From contig CAIZWN010000044.1 in the NCBI GenBank assembly GCA_903936705.1, positions 149,906 to 213,905 on the forward strand: a stretch of DNA of 64,000 nt. Reading direction: 5' to 3'. The position numbers were made by a program, and so were the translations under genes. The notes under the pieces were generated by a model that was not told the origin of the DNA, did not search any database, and saw only the letters and a list, made by a program, of their open reading frames with translations. This stretch comes from an uncultured Myxococcales bacterium (GTDB lineage Bacteria; Myxococcota_A; UBA9042; DTJE01). Shown one piece after another: positions 1 to 8,163 of the stretch (position 1 is its first letter; every line of letters begins with the position of its first letter).

Positions 1-393
1 ATGTCCGTCTGCGTTACCTTCCTGCTCATGACGGCCGTTTGGACCCAGACTGGACGCATCAGCGTTGACCAGTCGGTTCAGAAGCCTCAGAAGCAGCAGC
101 AGACCGAGCCTCCAAAGCGTCTGACGGTCCTCCTGGACAAGGCGGGTTACACCGTCAAGTTCTCGGATGGCCAGCCCGAACCGATCCCGATGGTCAGCGG
201 CAAGTACGATACCGTTGCCCTCAAGAAGAAGCTCGAGGATCTCAAGCTCCCGAAGGACCAGAAGGTCGTCGTGGCGCCCGAGGATACCGTCGCGTACACG
301 GACATGATCACTGCGATGGACTCCTGCATGATTCTTGGGCTTGTGAACGTTGTGGTCGCGGATGCTACATCCGTGGCTGGCGAAATGATGTGA
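1..393 (+). CDS. ExbD/TolR-family protein, 5' end outside the window
   Basis: The reading frame is open from the first base and ends at a TGA at 391-393, giving about 130 residues. The visible N-terminus (MSVCVTFLLMTAVW) is the single membrane helix of an ExbD/TolR protein, which normally follows a short cytoplasmic stretch containing the proton-pathway Asp. The ATG at base 1 is therefore probably internal and the start lies upstream. The rest is a periplasmic domain with the usual alternating strand/helix pattern (YDTVALKKKLEDL, KVVVAPEDTVAYTDM). ExbD/TolR proteins pair with ExbB/TolQ to pass proton-motive force to TonB or TolA; the partner is likely just outside the window. It is followed 52 nt later by a second family member, which suggests an operon. 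Confidence 0.8.
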   Translation: MSVCVTFLLMTAVWTQTGRISVDQSVQKPQKQQQTEPPKRLTVLLDKAGYTVKFSDGQPEPIPMVSGKYDTVALKKKLEDLKLPKDQKVVVAPEDTVAYTDMITAMDSCMILGLVNVVVADATSVAGEMM

Positions 394-445
394 TGTCGCG
401 GATTTCCGGGTGTTCGTGACCCGGAACGCGGCTTGAGGAGGACCT

Positions 446-1027
446 ATGGCCATCAAGGCGCCCGGAAGCCGGATCGGCTCGAGCGTTCACATGAAGGGCT
501 TGAAGGTTGGCGGCAAGGGTAATCGCCGGACAATGCTCTTCGATTTGAACCTGACGCCCATGATCGACATGTTTTCGATCCTGGTCGTTTTCCTCCTGAT
601 TACGTTCTCGGCGACAGGCGATATTCTTCTGCAGCAGAAGGACATCCAGTTGCCAATGGCGTACTCGGGTCGAATGCTCGAACGCGTTCCGATGATCGGT
701 ATCTCGGCGGCCTCGCTTGTCTTCGAGGGCGACGAGGTCATGAAGACGCCATGGGTCACCGAAAAGAACTACCCGGACCTCAAGCTCCCCGAGCTGTCGA
801 AGGTCCTCAAGGCCGCTCGTGACAACTACGAGCGCCTCCACCCAATGCCCTCCGATCAGGAGAAGGCAAACAAGTGGCTTGAGGAGTCCAAGCAGGTTGT
901 AATCCAGGCCGACGAGCAGACCAAGTTCGAGGTCATCCGCCTGGTAATGACCACCGCCGCGATCGAAGGCTATTCGGCCATCAACTTCGCGATCAAGAAG
1001 AAGGGCAAGGAAGAACCGGCAACCTGA
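446..1027 (+). CDS. ExbD/TolR-family biopolymer transport protein
   Basis: This 193-residue protein has a basic, cytoplasmic N-terminal stretch of about 30 residues and then the family signature DLNLTPMIDMFSILVVFLL around residues 33-51. The Asp in LTPMID is the conserved proton-pathway residue. A periplasmic domain follows and ends in a Lys-rich tail. The start is set by GAGGAGG lying 5-6 nt upstream of the ATG. Known role of the family: stator component, with ExbB/TolQ, of TonB- or Tol-type energy transduction across the envelope. Two consecutive ExbD-type genes are common in this kind of genome and may form a hetero-oligomer. I cannot tell TolR from ExbD, so no symbol is given. Confidence 0.88.
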   Translation: MAIKAPGSRIGSSVHMKGLKVGGKGNRRTMLFDLNLTPMIDMFSILVVFLLITFSATGDILLQQKDIQLPMAYSGRMLERVPMIGISAASLVFEGDEVMKTPWVTEKNYPDLKLPELSKVLKAARDNYERLHPMPSDQEKANKWLEESKQVVIQADEQTKFEVIRLVMTTAAIEGYSAINFAIKKKGKEEPAT

Positions 1028-1287
1028 TCAACCCTCCCTCCTCGGATTTGGAAGCCGGTTTCATCCCCCTACCCTTCAGTTCTCCTCAGAATGCCATCGC
1101 AAGTTGACCTTGGCGGTTCGTTGACGGCCGCATTCGCTACACGGCAGTCGCACCTCATTCGACGAGCATTTGGACCTGTATGTATCGCGAGAGACTCATG
1201 ACTGATCAGGCGCGGTCCATCGAGGACCTCTGAAGCAGACGTCAACGCAGATGTGTCAAATCCTCAGCAACTCTAACGGTTGGCCTT

Positions 1288-2313
1288 CTAGCGACCTGCT
1301 TCTGCCGGCACACGAGCCTCGTTCCCAGCAGCCGTTGTCGGCCCCCTGACGACGTGCAGCGACTGCGACAAAAGACGCCCATCAACCGTCAAGGCAGCCA
1401 GTTCGGTGGCGTTGCGAATCAGCGGCGTGACCGTGACCGTATCAGGTCCGGTAACGTCAACCTTCAATACCTTCCTGAATATCGAGGCGACTGCTTCGCG
1501 CCGGAAGATCCCGACGTACAGGTCCGTGACTGATCGGTTCCCGTCCCTTCCCGCCGTGCGAATGGGTTCGGGGGACCAGAACGCATATCCTGCCAGGTCT
1601 GCGCCGTACGAGCGGAAGCGAATGACAGATCCGACCATCGCCTCGGGTGCCTCCCCCTCCTTCAACGGCATCATTTCAAGTACGGGCACTCCGTTGCTTG
1701 GGTCCGCGGTGAAGAACAGTGCCGCGAAATCCCTCCCGTCGCCAGGAAGCTTCGCAATGGCCCGGGCGTAAAGGTAGACAGCGTCCGGCGCCGAACCGGC
1801 GTCCACGATCAGATGCTTGGAGTCCTCGAGTGCCTGGAACTGGATTCCAGTGAAACGCGGGACAATCATGACAGGGACACTCAACGAGTCTGTTGCGACG
1901 GCAGCGCCACCGTCGTAAAACGTGACCACCAGATTGTCTATCAGGCCTGGACTGGTCGGCACGGGAATCTGAAAGGTGCAGTCGTTTCCCTCACGGGTCT
2001 GGCCAAACGCCTGAAGTACGAAGCGTGGCTTGCCCGAGGCCTTTACGACCACCTCGCAGTTGAAAGCCACGACCGTTCCCTCCATGACATCGATTGGCCG
2101 GTAAGTCTCGCCCGGGCGCAGAGCCAGGCGCATGAACGGCTCCTCGTCCAGGTGAACGGTAGTCAGCTTGGGTTCGTCAAACGCCTTCGTGGATTTGTAC
2201 GGCGGCCACGCCCAGAACACTACCAGCAAGACCATTGCGGCAAATCCGATCAGTACTCCAATCAATGTCAGGATTCGATTCTTGCTGCGCGGTGCAACCG
2301 GCTCCTCGGACAT
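1288..2313 (-). CDS. membrane-anchored protein of unknown function
   Basis: The protein has 341 residues. An 11-residue hydrophilic head (MSEEPVAPRSK) precedes one strong membrane helix at about residues 14-36. The rest is predicted to be extracytoplasmic and rich in short beta-strand-like segments, with no motif I recognise. The start is well supported: AAGGAGG lies 5 nt before the ATG. It stands alone on the minus strand, between the ExbD pair and a divergent HEAT-repeat gene. A signal-anchored envelope protein is the most that can be said. Confidence 0.75.
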   Translation of the reverse strand: MSEEPVAPRSKNRILTLIGVLIGFAAMVLLVVFWAWPPYKSTKAFDEPKLTTVHLDEEPFMRLALRPGETYRPIDVMEGTVVAFNCEVVVKASGKPRFVLQAFGQTREGNDCTFQIPVPTSPGLIDNLVVTFYDGGAAVATDSLSVPVMIVPRFTGIQFQALEDSKHLIVDAGSAPDAVYLYARAIAKLPGDGRDFAALFFTADPSNGVPVLEMMPLKEGEAPEAMVGSVIRFRSYGADLAGYAFWSPEPIRTAGRDGNRSVTDLYVGIFRREAVASIFRKVLKVDVTGPDTVTVTPLIRNATELAALTVDGRLLSQSLHVVRGPTTAAGNEARVPAEAGR

Positions 2314-2446
2314 GGGGACCTCCTTCGTCGGCCAGAGGATAGATCTCCCTGACGAAAAACGGAATGGCCATGGGCGCCGCCCTTGCTTGACAGGACATCC
2401 TGGTTGCGGGTACGTTGCCTTGGCCTCTGGTCAGGACTGTCGAAAC

Positions 2447-4624
2447 GTGGCGGAACTCAGCTCGTCGGGCATTCACCAACTTGGCAGCGACGAGTACCGG
2501 CTGATCAAGCAGCGCGCAGGTGAGTTCACCCTGCATCTTGTCAAGGCCATTCTCCAGACGGGCACCTACTCCAGCGATCATCCTCTGGCCCGCGCTGCAA
2601 CCGGTGACATGTACACCCTGTTTCGCGAGATGACAGCTCAGGCCCATGAACTGACCTACGTCCTTTTGTCCACCGTTGATGACAAGGGCGTGATGCTGGA
2701 CGGCTTGCTGCCTGAACCAATCGAGGTGTCCAAGACATTTCGCGGAATGATGGGGGATCACTTCGTCGCGAAATTTCACGACTACTTTCTTCGGAACCGG
2801 ATAGCAGCCTTTACGATCAAGCGCGAGATTGAACGTCCCGAGTTCGAGGCGTTCCTGGATATCTGGACCCGCTGGTCTTCCCAGGCCCAGTCGGCTGGCG
2901 CTGGCACTTCAGTAGTAAAAGGTCTTTCCGACGAGCTTGCCCGCGTGGGGTTGCTGCGCGTCACGGTCGTCGGCATGGACGAAATGGTTGGTGCCGTCAG
3001 GCACCTGAACTGGATCGTCAAGCTGGCACTTTCCAGACTGCGCAAGGATATTGCGCGGCTTCCGATGCTGCGCGACGTGGCGCCTGACGTAATCAGACAG
3101 TTGAAGGTCCAGGCGATCCAGGACATCGTTCGGCCGATCACCAAGACCGAATTGCATCGAGACCTGCTGTTGAATGCCGACCTGGTTTCAGAAGGCACAT
3201 CGATAATCAACGACATCGAGATCGAGGAAGCCATTCTGGAGGCGATTCCCTCCAAGGCTACCCTCGAGTTGGTTCGAGTTCTGATGGATCTGGTGTCCGA
3301 GTTGGCCAAGCCGAATCCCAGGGTTGGCATGGCCGGGCGCGAACCGCGAAATCTGCTTGAGGTGACGAAGCGCATCACCCACAAGGCATTGCGGCGCATC
3401 AGTTCAATGGATCTTCCCGAGATTCGAGGCCTGTTGCAAGCCGCATTCATGTCCGACTTGATCCCGTTCGACGAGCTTCCCTCGTATATCCAGCGTCACA
3501 TCAGGGCCGGTCAGACTACGGATCGCTTCCTGTTGCAAGCTGATGCCTATTTGAAGGACTTTGACGGCTGCCGGGATGCTAAGGCATACCTTAAGTATCT
3601 GAATGTCCTGCTTATCGTCTTGCCTGAGTTAGGAGCACGTAAGGAAGTGCGCAACGTGTCTCGAATTTTCGAGGTGTTGGGGCGCCACCACGCAGACCAG
3701 TCGCCACCATTCGTTGGCAGGTCGCGTTTCATCGACGAGACGCTTGGGCACTTGGATTCCGGACGGTTTCAGGACGCCCTGATTCTTATGGCAGCAACCA
3801 CACCCAAGGAAGAGCGCGAGCCACTGGAAAAGGGCGTGGCTATGTTCGGCATCGGTGTTGTGCCAGGCCTTGTGCGCTTTCTGGCGGCCACCGAGGATGT
3901 TTCTGCCCGCAAGGCCGTATGCAGCATGCTGGAACGTATCGGGCAGCCTGCTGCTTCGTTTTTGAATGACGAACTTCGGGCACACCGTCACCAGTGGTTT
4001 ACGGTACGCAATCTGATTTCTGTTCTGGGAGCGATCGGCGATGGCACTTGCGTTCCGACGCTGGGCCAATACTGCGGTCATCCCCATCCACGGGTACGCG
4101 AGGAGTGCGTGCTTGTCCTGTCCAAACTTATGGGGCACGACGCCGAAAAGCTGCTGCTGCCCTTCCTGGATGATAAGGACGAGACCGTGGTGCGACGGAC
4201 TGTCCTGGTCCTTGCCGGGATCCATTGCACGAACGGCGAGTATCTGCGGCGCCTGGACGAGGCACTTGCGCTGCGACATCGCGACGAAGAAGAACCCCAG
4301 GAACTTCTGCAGGTTGCCTGCCTGCGCGCGCTGATGGAATACGAGAAGATCTACCTGCCGGACGAACCTGATTTCGAGGCGCTGTTGCTGGAGATTGTGT
4401 CCCCGCAGAATTGGAGACGCCTGCTTCCGGGTCGATTGGGGTTGAGGCAAAAAAGCGAGAACGTGATCCAAGTATCGGTTGAAGCCCTTGGCGCCATCGG
4501 ACGATCCCGATCCCAGAAAACACTTCAGGACATGGTAGACAAGGCTTCCGCACCACTACGTCCTTACGTTGCAGCCGCAGTTGCCCGCATTCAGCACCGG
4601 CTTGCCGGTGGTGGGCCTGCCTAG
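2447..4624 (+). CDS. HEAT-repeat-containing protein
   Basis: This is a soluble, largely helical protein of about 725 residues. The C-terminal part (about residues 470-720) is a run of HEAT/armadillo-like helix pairs, for example in 'SVLGAIGDGTCVPTLGQY' and 'RRTVLVLAGI', each with the typical 'LGxIGD...VP.L' spacing. The N-terminal half carries a 'LVKAILQTGTYSSDHPLA' segment, like the domain that opens many HEAT proteins of myxobacteria. The start is uncertain: the frame stays open back to 2168, but that part overlaps the divergent neighbour and does not look coding. I chose the GTG at 2447; its only upstream purine run (CAGGA) is weak. HEAT proteins usually act as protein-binding scaffolds; no partner is evident here. 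Confidence 0.72.
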   Translation: MAELSSSGIHQLGSDEYRLIKQRAGEFTLHLVKAILQTGTYSSDHPLARAATGDMYTLFREMTAQAHELTYVLLSTVDDKGVMLDGLLPEPIEVSKTFRGMMGDHFVAKFHDYFLRNRIAAFTIKREIERPEFEAFLDIWTRWSSQAQSAGAGTSVVKGLSDELARVGLLRVTVVGMDEMVGAVRHLNWIVKLALSRLRKDIARLPMLRDVAPDVIRQLKVQAIQDIVRPITKTELHRDLLLNADLVSEGTSIINDIEIEEAILEAIPSKATLELVRVLMDLVSELAKPNPRVGMAGREPRNLLEVTKRITHKALRRISSMDLPEIRGLLQAAFMSDLIPFDELPSYIQRHIRAGQTTDRFLLQADAYLKDFDGCRDAKAYLKYLNVLLIVLPELGARKEVRNVSRIFEVLGRHHADQSPPFVGRSRFIDETLGHLDSGRFQDALILMAATTPKEEREPLEKGVAMFGIGVVPGLVRFLAATEDVSARKAVCSMLERIGQPAASFLNDELRAHRHQWFTVRNLISVLGAIGDGTCVPTLGQYCGHPHPRVREECVLVLSKLMGHDAEKLLLPFLDDKDETVVRRTVLVLAGIHCTNGEYLRRLDEALALRHRDEEEPQELLQVACLRALMEYEKIYLPDEPDFEALLLEIVSPQNWRRLLPGRLGLRQKSENVIQVSVEALGAIGRSRSQKTLQDMVDKASAPLRPYVAAAVARIQHRLAGGGPA

Positions 4625-4655
4625 GAAATGGTTGGCGAGGGCGCGACGCTGTGGA

Positions 4656-4813
4656 GGGTCGGTTCCGGGGGTGCCCCTCCGGGACCGGAGTTCCGGCGGG
4701 GGCTCTGCCCCCACCGGCCTCCTGCAGTCTCGGCGCGGCCCGATCATTTATTTCCCCTGTAAGGTGGGCCGCGCCTCCGACGGCTCCCTCCGGGGCACCC
4801 CCGGAACCGACCC
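4656..4813. repeat. 158-bp compound inverted-repeat element
   Basis: The outer arms, 4656-4677 and 4792-4813, are perfect 22-nt reverse complements. Inside them lie a second pair (4732-4741 with 4766-4775) and a small GC-rich hairpin near 4695-4716. The element begins 31 nt after the HEAT-protein stop codon and has no recognisable gene. It could be a MITE/REP-like element or a large transcription-terminating structure, though no U-tract follows the outer stem. Confidence 0.65.
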
Positions 4814-4983
4814 GCGGACGCTTTTTGAGGAACTGGCAGGCGTCAGGCTTGCGTGGGATGCGTTAGTTTAAGAACAGCTTGAGCAGGCTTCAACGGTGTC
4901 CCTGCAGGATTCGACAAACGATGAGTCGCGTCTTCATGGATGATCGTCTGCCCAGCGTCATGTAAAATCGCGCATCGCAGTGC

Positions 4984-5008
4984 CTCGCCTGGATTGCTAC
5001 CAGGCGAG
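4984..5008. other. intergenic hairpin (9-bp stem, 7-nt loop)
   Basis: CTCGCCTGG (4984-4992) pairs perfectly with CCAGGCGAG (5000-5008) across a 7-nt loop. A weaker CTGCT/AGCAG stem follows. There is no T-run, so it is not a classical terminator. The rest of 4814-5100 has no gene I can support. Confidence 0.4.
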
Positions 5009-5100
5009 AACCGTTGCCTCAGCTACTCTGCTAACGAGCAGTGGCTCACGATGACGTTTTGTGGTTGATGTGTCTTACACTCCACTGTGAGACATCACGC

Positions 5101-5129
5101 TTGACGTTAATCCTGCGTGGCGATACTAT
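5101..5129 (+). promoter_or_regulatory. higBA promoter, copy 1
   Basis: TTGACG (5101-5106), a 17-nt spacer and TACTAT (5124-5129) fit a sigma-70 promoter. The expected transcription start falls on or next to the ATG at 5135, so the message could be leaderless. GTGA-GACA-TCAC just upstream is a short inverted repeat that could be an operator for HigA. The same arrangement precedes the second higBA locus. Confidence 0.6.
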
Positions 5130-5134
5130 TCCCC

Positions 5135-5725
5135 ATGATCATCTCGTTCAAGGACGGAGATACTGAGGCTCTCGCGCGTGGACGCCGAGTCGGTCGCTTC
5201 GTCGACATCGAGTCGGTGGCGAGGCGGAAGCTTCGCCAGCTCGAGATCGCGGCTCGGCTGGATGATCTCCGCGTGCCGCCCGGCAACAGGCTCGAGGCAC
5301 TGAAGGGTGACCGCTCCGGGCAGCACAGCATTCGCGTGAACGACCAGTTCCGAGTCTGCTTCCGCTGGACGAGCGCGGGCGCGAAAAACGTCGAGATCGT
5401 AGATTACCACTCGAGGAGGGAGATCATGGCAAGACTCAAGCCAGTGACGCCGGGTGAATTGCTGCTCGAGGAGTTCTTGGTGCCGATGGGCATCTCGAAG
5501 TACCGGCTCGCCAAGGAGATCGGGGTCTCCGCCCAGCGCATCGGAGAGATCGTGGCCGGGAAGCGCTCCATCACGGCCAACACCGATCTGCGCCTCTGCC
5601 GATTCTTCAGCCTTTCGAGCGGCTACTGGCTGCGGGCGCAGGTGGCCCACGACACCGAAGTGGCGGAAGCTGTGCTAGGCAAGGAACTCGCCCGGATCAA
5701 GCCCTGGGCGGGGACCGCGGCCTAG
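5135..5725 (+). CDS. higBA: HigB-HigA toxin-antitoxin, fused in frame by stop loss
   Basis: The first 92 residues are a HigB/RelE-type mRNA interferase (plasmid-maintenance killer family, 'GQHSIRVNDQFRVCFRW', ending VDYH). The rest is a HigA/XRE antitoxin with a helix-turn-helix ('SKYRLAKEIGVSAQRIGEI'). In a closely related locus at 59.0-59.6 kb the toxin ends with TAG after DYH. Here that codon is TCG (5412-5414), so translation runs through the former spacer (SRREI) into the antitoxin Met, giving one 196-residue protein. The antitoxin's own ribosome site and ATG (5426) are intact, so free HigA could still be made. By hand I count about 11 differences in 279 nt of toxin sequence between the copies. 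Whether the fused toxin still works cannot be seen; an inert or self-neutralised form is likely. Confidence 0.82.
   Translation: MIISFKDGDTEALARGRRVGRFVDIESVARRKLRQLEIAARLDDLRVPPGNRLEALKGDRSGQHSIRVNDQFRVCFRWTSAGAKNVEIVDYHSRREIMARLKPVTPGELLLEEFLVPMGISKYRLAKEIGVSAQRIGEIVAGKRSITANTDLRLCRFFSLSSGYWLRAQVAHDTEVAEAVLGKELARIKPWAGTAA
5426..5725 (+). CDS. higA: HigA antitoxin, possible independent internal start
   Basis: This is the 99-residue antitoxin module inside the fused frame. GAGGAGGGA lies 4-5 nt before the ATG at 5426, the same arrangement as the separate higA gene at 59015-59314, so it can probably still be translated alone. It has an XRE helix-turn-helix at about residues 25-60 and a short C-terminal helix that ends KPWAGTAA. 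HigA normally binds both HigB and its own promoter. Confidence 0.55.
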   Translation: MARLKPVTPGELLLEEFLVPMGISKYRLAKEIGVSAQRIGEIVAGKRSITANTDLRLCRFFSLSSGYWLRAQVAHDTEVAEAVLGKELARIKPWAGTAA

Positions 5726-6058
5726 TTCCCGGACCCGCTACACTCACCCCCAAGGAGACCAGTGGTGGACCAGGCAAGCTTGCCAGCTCGTCATCGAGGC
5801 CCTCGAACGTGCCTGAGCCTCGCCAAAACTCCATCCGCCCTGGGTGTCTCAAAGTTGTTGACAGGTTCTGGGCTGCGCTGATGCCAGCCCCGTACTCCAA
5901 CACCATCCGGTATCAAGGCATGTTTGTAAACCGTTCGAAATATCGCCCCTTGTTGCTGCCGCCGCCGGTACTGGCACAGGCTTCGTCTTAGGCCTTGACG
6001 ATGGACACAGGCCAAAGCCCGTTCGCGCCCCCGGTTACCCGGTTGTCGATGCCGTTTC

Positions 6059-6256
6059 GTGGTTGATGTTGCCTATACGCGATGTCATGAATTGCCCGGG
6101 CTGGGTTACCTCGTAGCAGTAATTGTTGCAGGGAACAGGCGGGCGCTGGAGCCGCGCCCAAGGGTCGCCTTGGCAAATACGGCTTTCGATGTCGAAACTA
6201 TGGCCAAAGCCTCTGAATCGGCCCGCGACATGGGTGCTTACGAGTACCGTCTGTAG
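6059..6256 (+). pseudogene. C-terminal remnant of a beta-helix surface protein
   Basis: The last 25 or so codons read 'TAFDVETMAKASESARDMGAYEYRL'. This resembles the end of parallel beta-helix / choice-of-anchor-Q proteins, which typically close with 'DxDG..R....DMGAYEY'. No beta-helix body is found upstream in any frame, so this looks like the decayed 3' end of a lost gene. The surrounding stretch 5746-6295 holds nothing else I can support. Confidence 0.35.
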
Positions 6257-6295
6257 CACGCAATCTGTTTCCAAATCGGAAGATGCATTTAGTGA

Positions 6296-7813
6296 TCAAC
6301 GCATCCCGCACCACTCCAGCGGGAATGATGGGGGGGTGATGGCCGCCAGGTCGGCGGCGTAGACCGCGCGGCCGGCAACCTGGTCCAGGCGGTAGACTTT
6401 CGCGTCTGCGCCAACTGCGACCTGCAGTTCCTCGAATGCCGTCAGTGAAACGTATCCCGTATTCACGAGGCCATCTGCAGAGGCGTACTGGATGAACAGC
6501 GTGAGCTGGCCAGCCGGCCCCTTGCCGCAGGTAATGCAGTACTTCGCGAACGGGTCATTTTCTGTGGGGGCGTCCCAGATCGGTTGGTCCACGCCGCCGC
6601 TGGCGTTCTCGCGCATCACCAGGATTGTCCCGGGTGCAGGTGGGTCGCTGGGACGTTCCACGATCGTGGTCGTACCAGGCACCACCAGCACCAAACGGTC
6701 GGTTCCTGGATCCCCCCAGACAGCGTCGCCAGATCCGCCCCCACCGAAGAAGTCGCCGCCCTGGAACGGGGTCTTCTCGTTCATCTCGTCCGCGTACCAG
6801 ACCAGCGTGTCATGGCCATAGCCGCCGAAGAAGCGAACGTCCTTGACGTTCCCCCCCAGCACGACCAGATCGTCGCCATCACCCAGGTCCAGCGCGTCGG
6901 TACGGCCGCCGGCGCCGTTTCCAGCGTCGATCGCCGAGGCTCGCAGGTTGCGCGCGAACACGACGTCGGCTCCAGGTCCTGTGTGGATGCTGGTCGTGTA
7001 GATGGGATAGGACTGGCCTGCATCGCGCAGGCACCCGGCTATCACGAGGTCGTCGTCGTTGTCAGCGTTCGAATCAAGCGACGAACCAGTCCGGTAGTCC
7101 AGGCTGTACGAGGCGCCAAAGACCAGCACGTCCGGCCCGCCGGCCAGAGAGCCGGCGATGCTGTGGATCGTGCCGCTGCCGCCCAGCAGCAGAATGTCGG
7201 TGCCAGCCGACCCCTCAAAGTATTCCCCTGGGCCTGCGAAGTCGATGGAATCTGGGTACTTCGGCACGAACTTCCAGCCGTGATGCCTGCCGCATCCGTC
7301 CAGCAGGCGATCGAACTCGCCCAGGTTCGTGTAGAAGTTGCGCCAGTTGGCAGCGTCGTTATCCGCGTTGACATAGTCCCATCGCCCCGGCGGCAGAATT
7401 GGTGTCGGTGCTCCACCGTTTTCGTGACCATCGAAATACTCGTCATCCAGCAGGCCAGCAATCAAGGACGACGCCGGAACCCACAAACCGTCCCACGCGT
7501 AGGCGTTCGGGGACGGCCCTTCAAGCCAGGCGGGGTCGAGGAAGCGTTGCGGGACAGGGGTTGCACAACCTGACGGGACGTCGAGATCTTCGGCCTCGTC
7601 GGTGTTGTCCCTGGATTCCAAACCGTCATCGCGTCCAGAATCGGTCGCATCCGTAGGCTCCAGCACGTCCCACGCTGCATCGTCTGAACCCGGATTATCG
7701 GCAACGACGACAGGGTCGCCCATGCCGCACGAAAACAACATCAGACCCAACGCGACTGACCAACGGGTCCCGCAAGTCATCGGAAAGTGCCTTGCCCGAA
7801 TCCTGATTCCCAT
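6296..7813 (-). CDS. lipoprotein with RTX-like Gly/Asp repeats
   Basis: The protein has 505 residues. A signal peptide ends in a lipobox (LFSC), followed by an Asp/Glu-rich linker at about residues 35-80. The body contains several loose GGxGxD-type motifs ('GGSGT', 'GGYGHDTLVWY', 'GDGDDLVVLGG', 'GGGGSGDAVWGD'), like calcium-binding RTX/hemolysin repeats but irregular. GGAGG lies 7 nt before the ATG. Likely a surface-anchored, perhaps calcium-stabilised protein. There is no obvious secretion partner or enzyme domain. Confidence 0.75.
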   Translation of the reverse strand: MGIRIRARHFPMTCGTRWSVALGLMLFSCGMGDPVVVADNPGSDDAAWDVLEPTDATDSGRDDGLESRDNTDEAEDLDVPSGCATPVPQRFLDPAWLEGPSPNAYAWDGLWVPASSLIAGLLDDEYFDGHENGGAPTPILPPGRWDYVNADNDAANWRNFYTNLGEFDRLLDGCGRHHGWKFVPKYPDSIDFAGPGEYFEGSAGTDILLLGGSGTIHSIAGSLAGGPDVLVFGASYSLDYRTGSSLDSNADNDDDLVIAGCLRDAGQSYPIYTTSIHTGPGADVVFARNLRASAIDAGNGAGGRTDALDLGDGDDLVVLGGNVKDVRFFGGYGHDTLVWYADEMNEKTPFQGGDFFGGGGSGDAVWGDPGTDRLVLVVPGTTTIVERPSDPPAPGTILVMRENASGGVDQPIWDAPTENDPFAKYCITCGKGPAGQLTLFIQYASADGLVNTGYVSLTAFEELQVAVGADAKVYRLDQVAGRAVYAADLAAITPPSFPLEWCGMR

Positions 7814-8163
7814 GTCTCGTCCTCCGGTGACTTTCCGGCCCCGGCACGACTGCAGGTGCAGCCGCCCTCGCGACTAATCCTGGAGTCGCCACCATCGCAT
7901 CTTCGCTCGCAATCTTCTGAACTTCTTCATTATGCCTAACGGGTCAGTTGCGGGCCATCTAGGTTGTACGGCTCATCAACTACGAAGCCACTTCGACGGC
8001 CGGTCATCCCCCAGGCCGACTCCGGCACATAAACAGCCGAGACCCTGGTTCCATCGGTCCAATTGTTGGGAAATTCTCAACTTACGCTTTCTCGCGAACG
8101 CAGTTGTCCATCAATCGGTTATTGCCGCTGGCGAAAATGGGCTGACGGGGCGGGAACCGGGGC
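7814..8163. other. intergenic region, no gene seen
   Basis: These 350 nt lie between two minus-strand genes. They should hold the promoter of the RTX-like lipoprotein and the end of the TRAP operon, but I see no convincing promoter, terminator or small gene. Confidence 0.5.

Noticed and set aside
2168..2446. 5' extension of the HEAT-repeat gene
   Set aside because: It overlaps the divergent gene at 1288-2313, whose start has a strong ribosome site, and its residues look non-coding.
4984..5008. Intergenic hairpin as a rho-independent terminator
   Set aside because: The stem is good, but no T-run follows on either strand.
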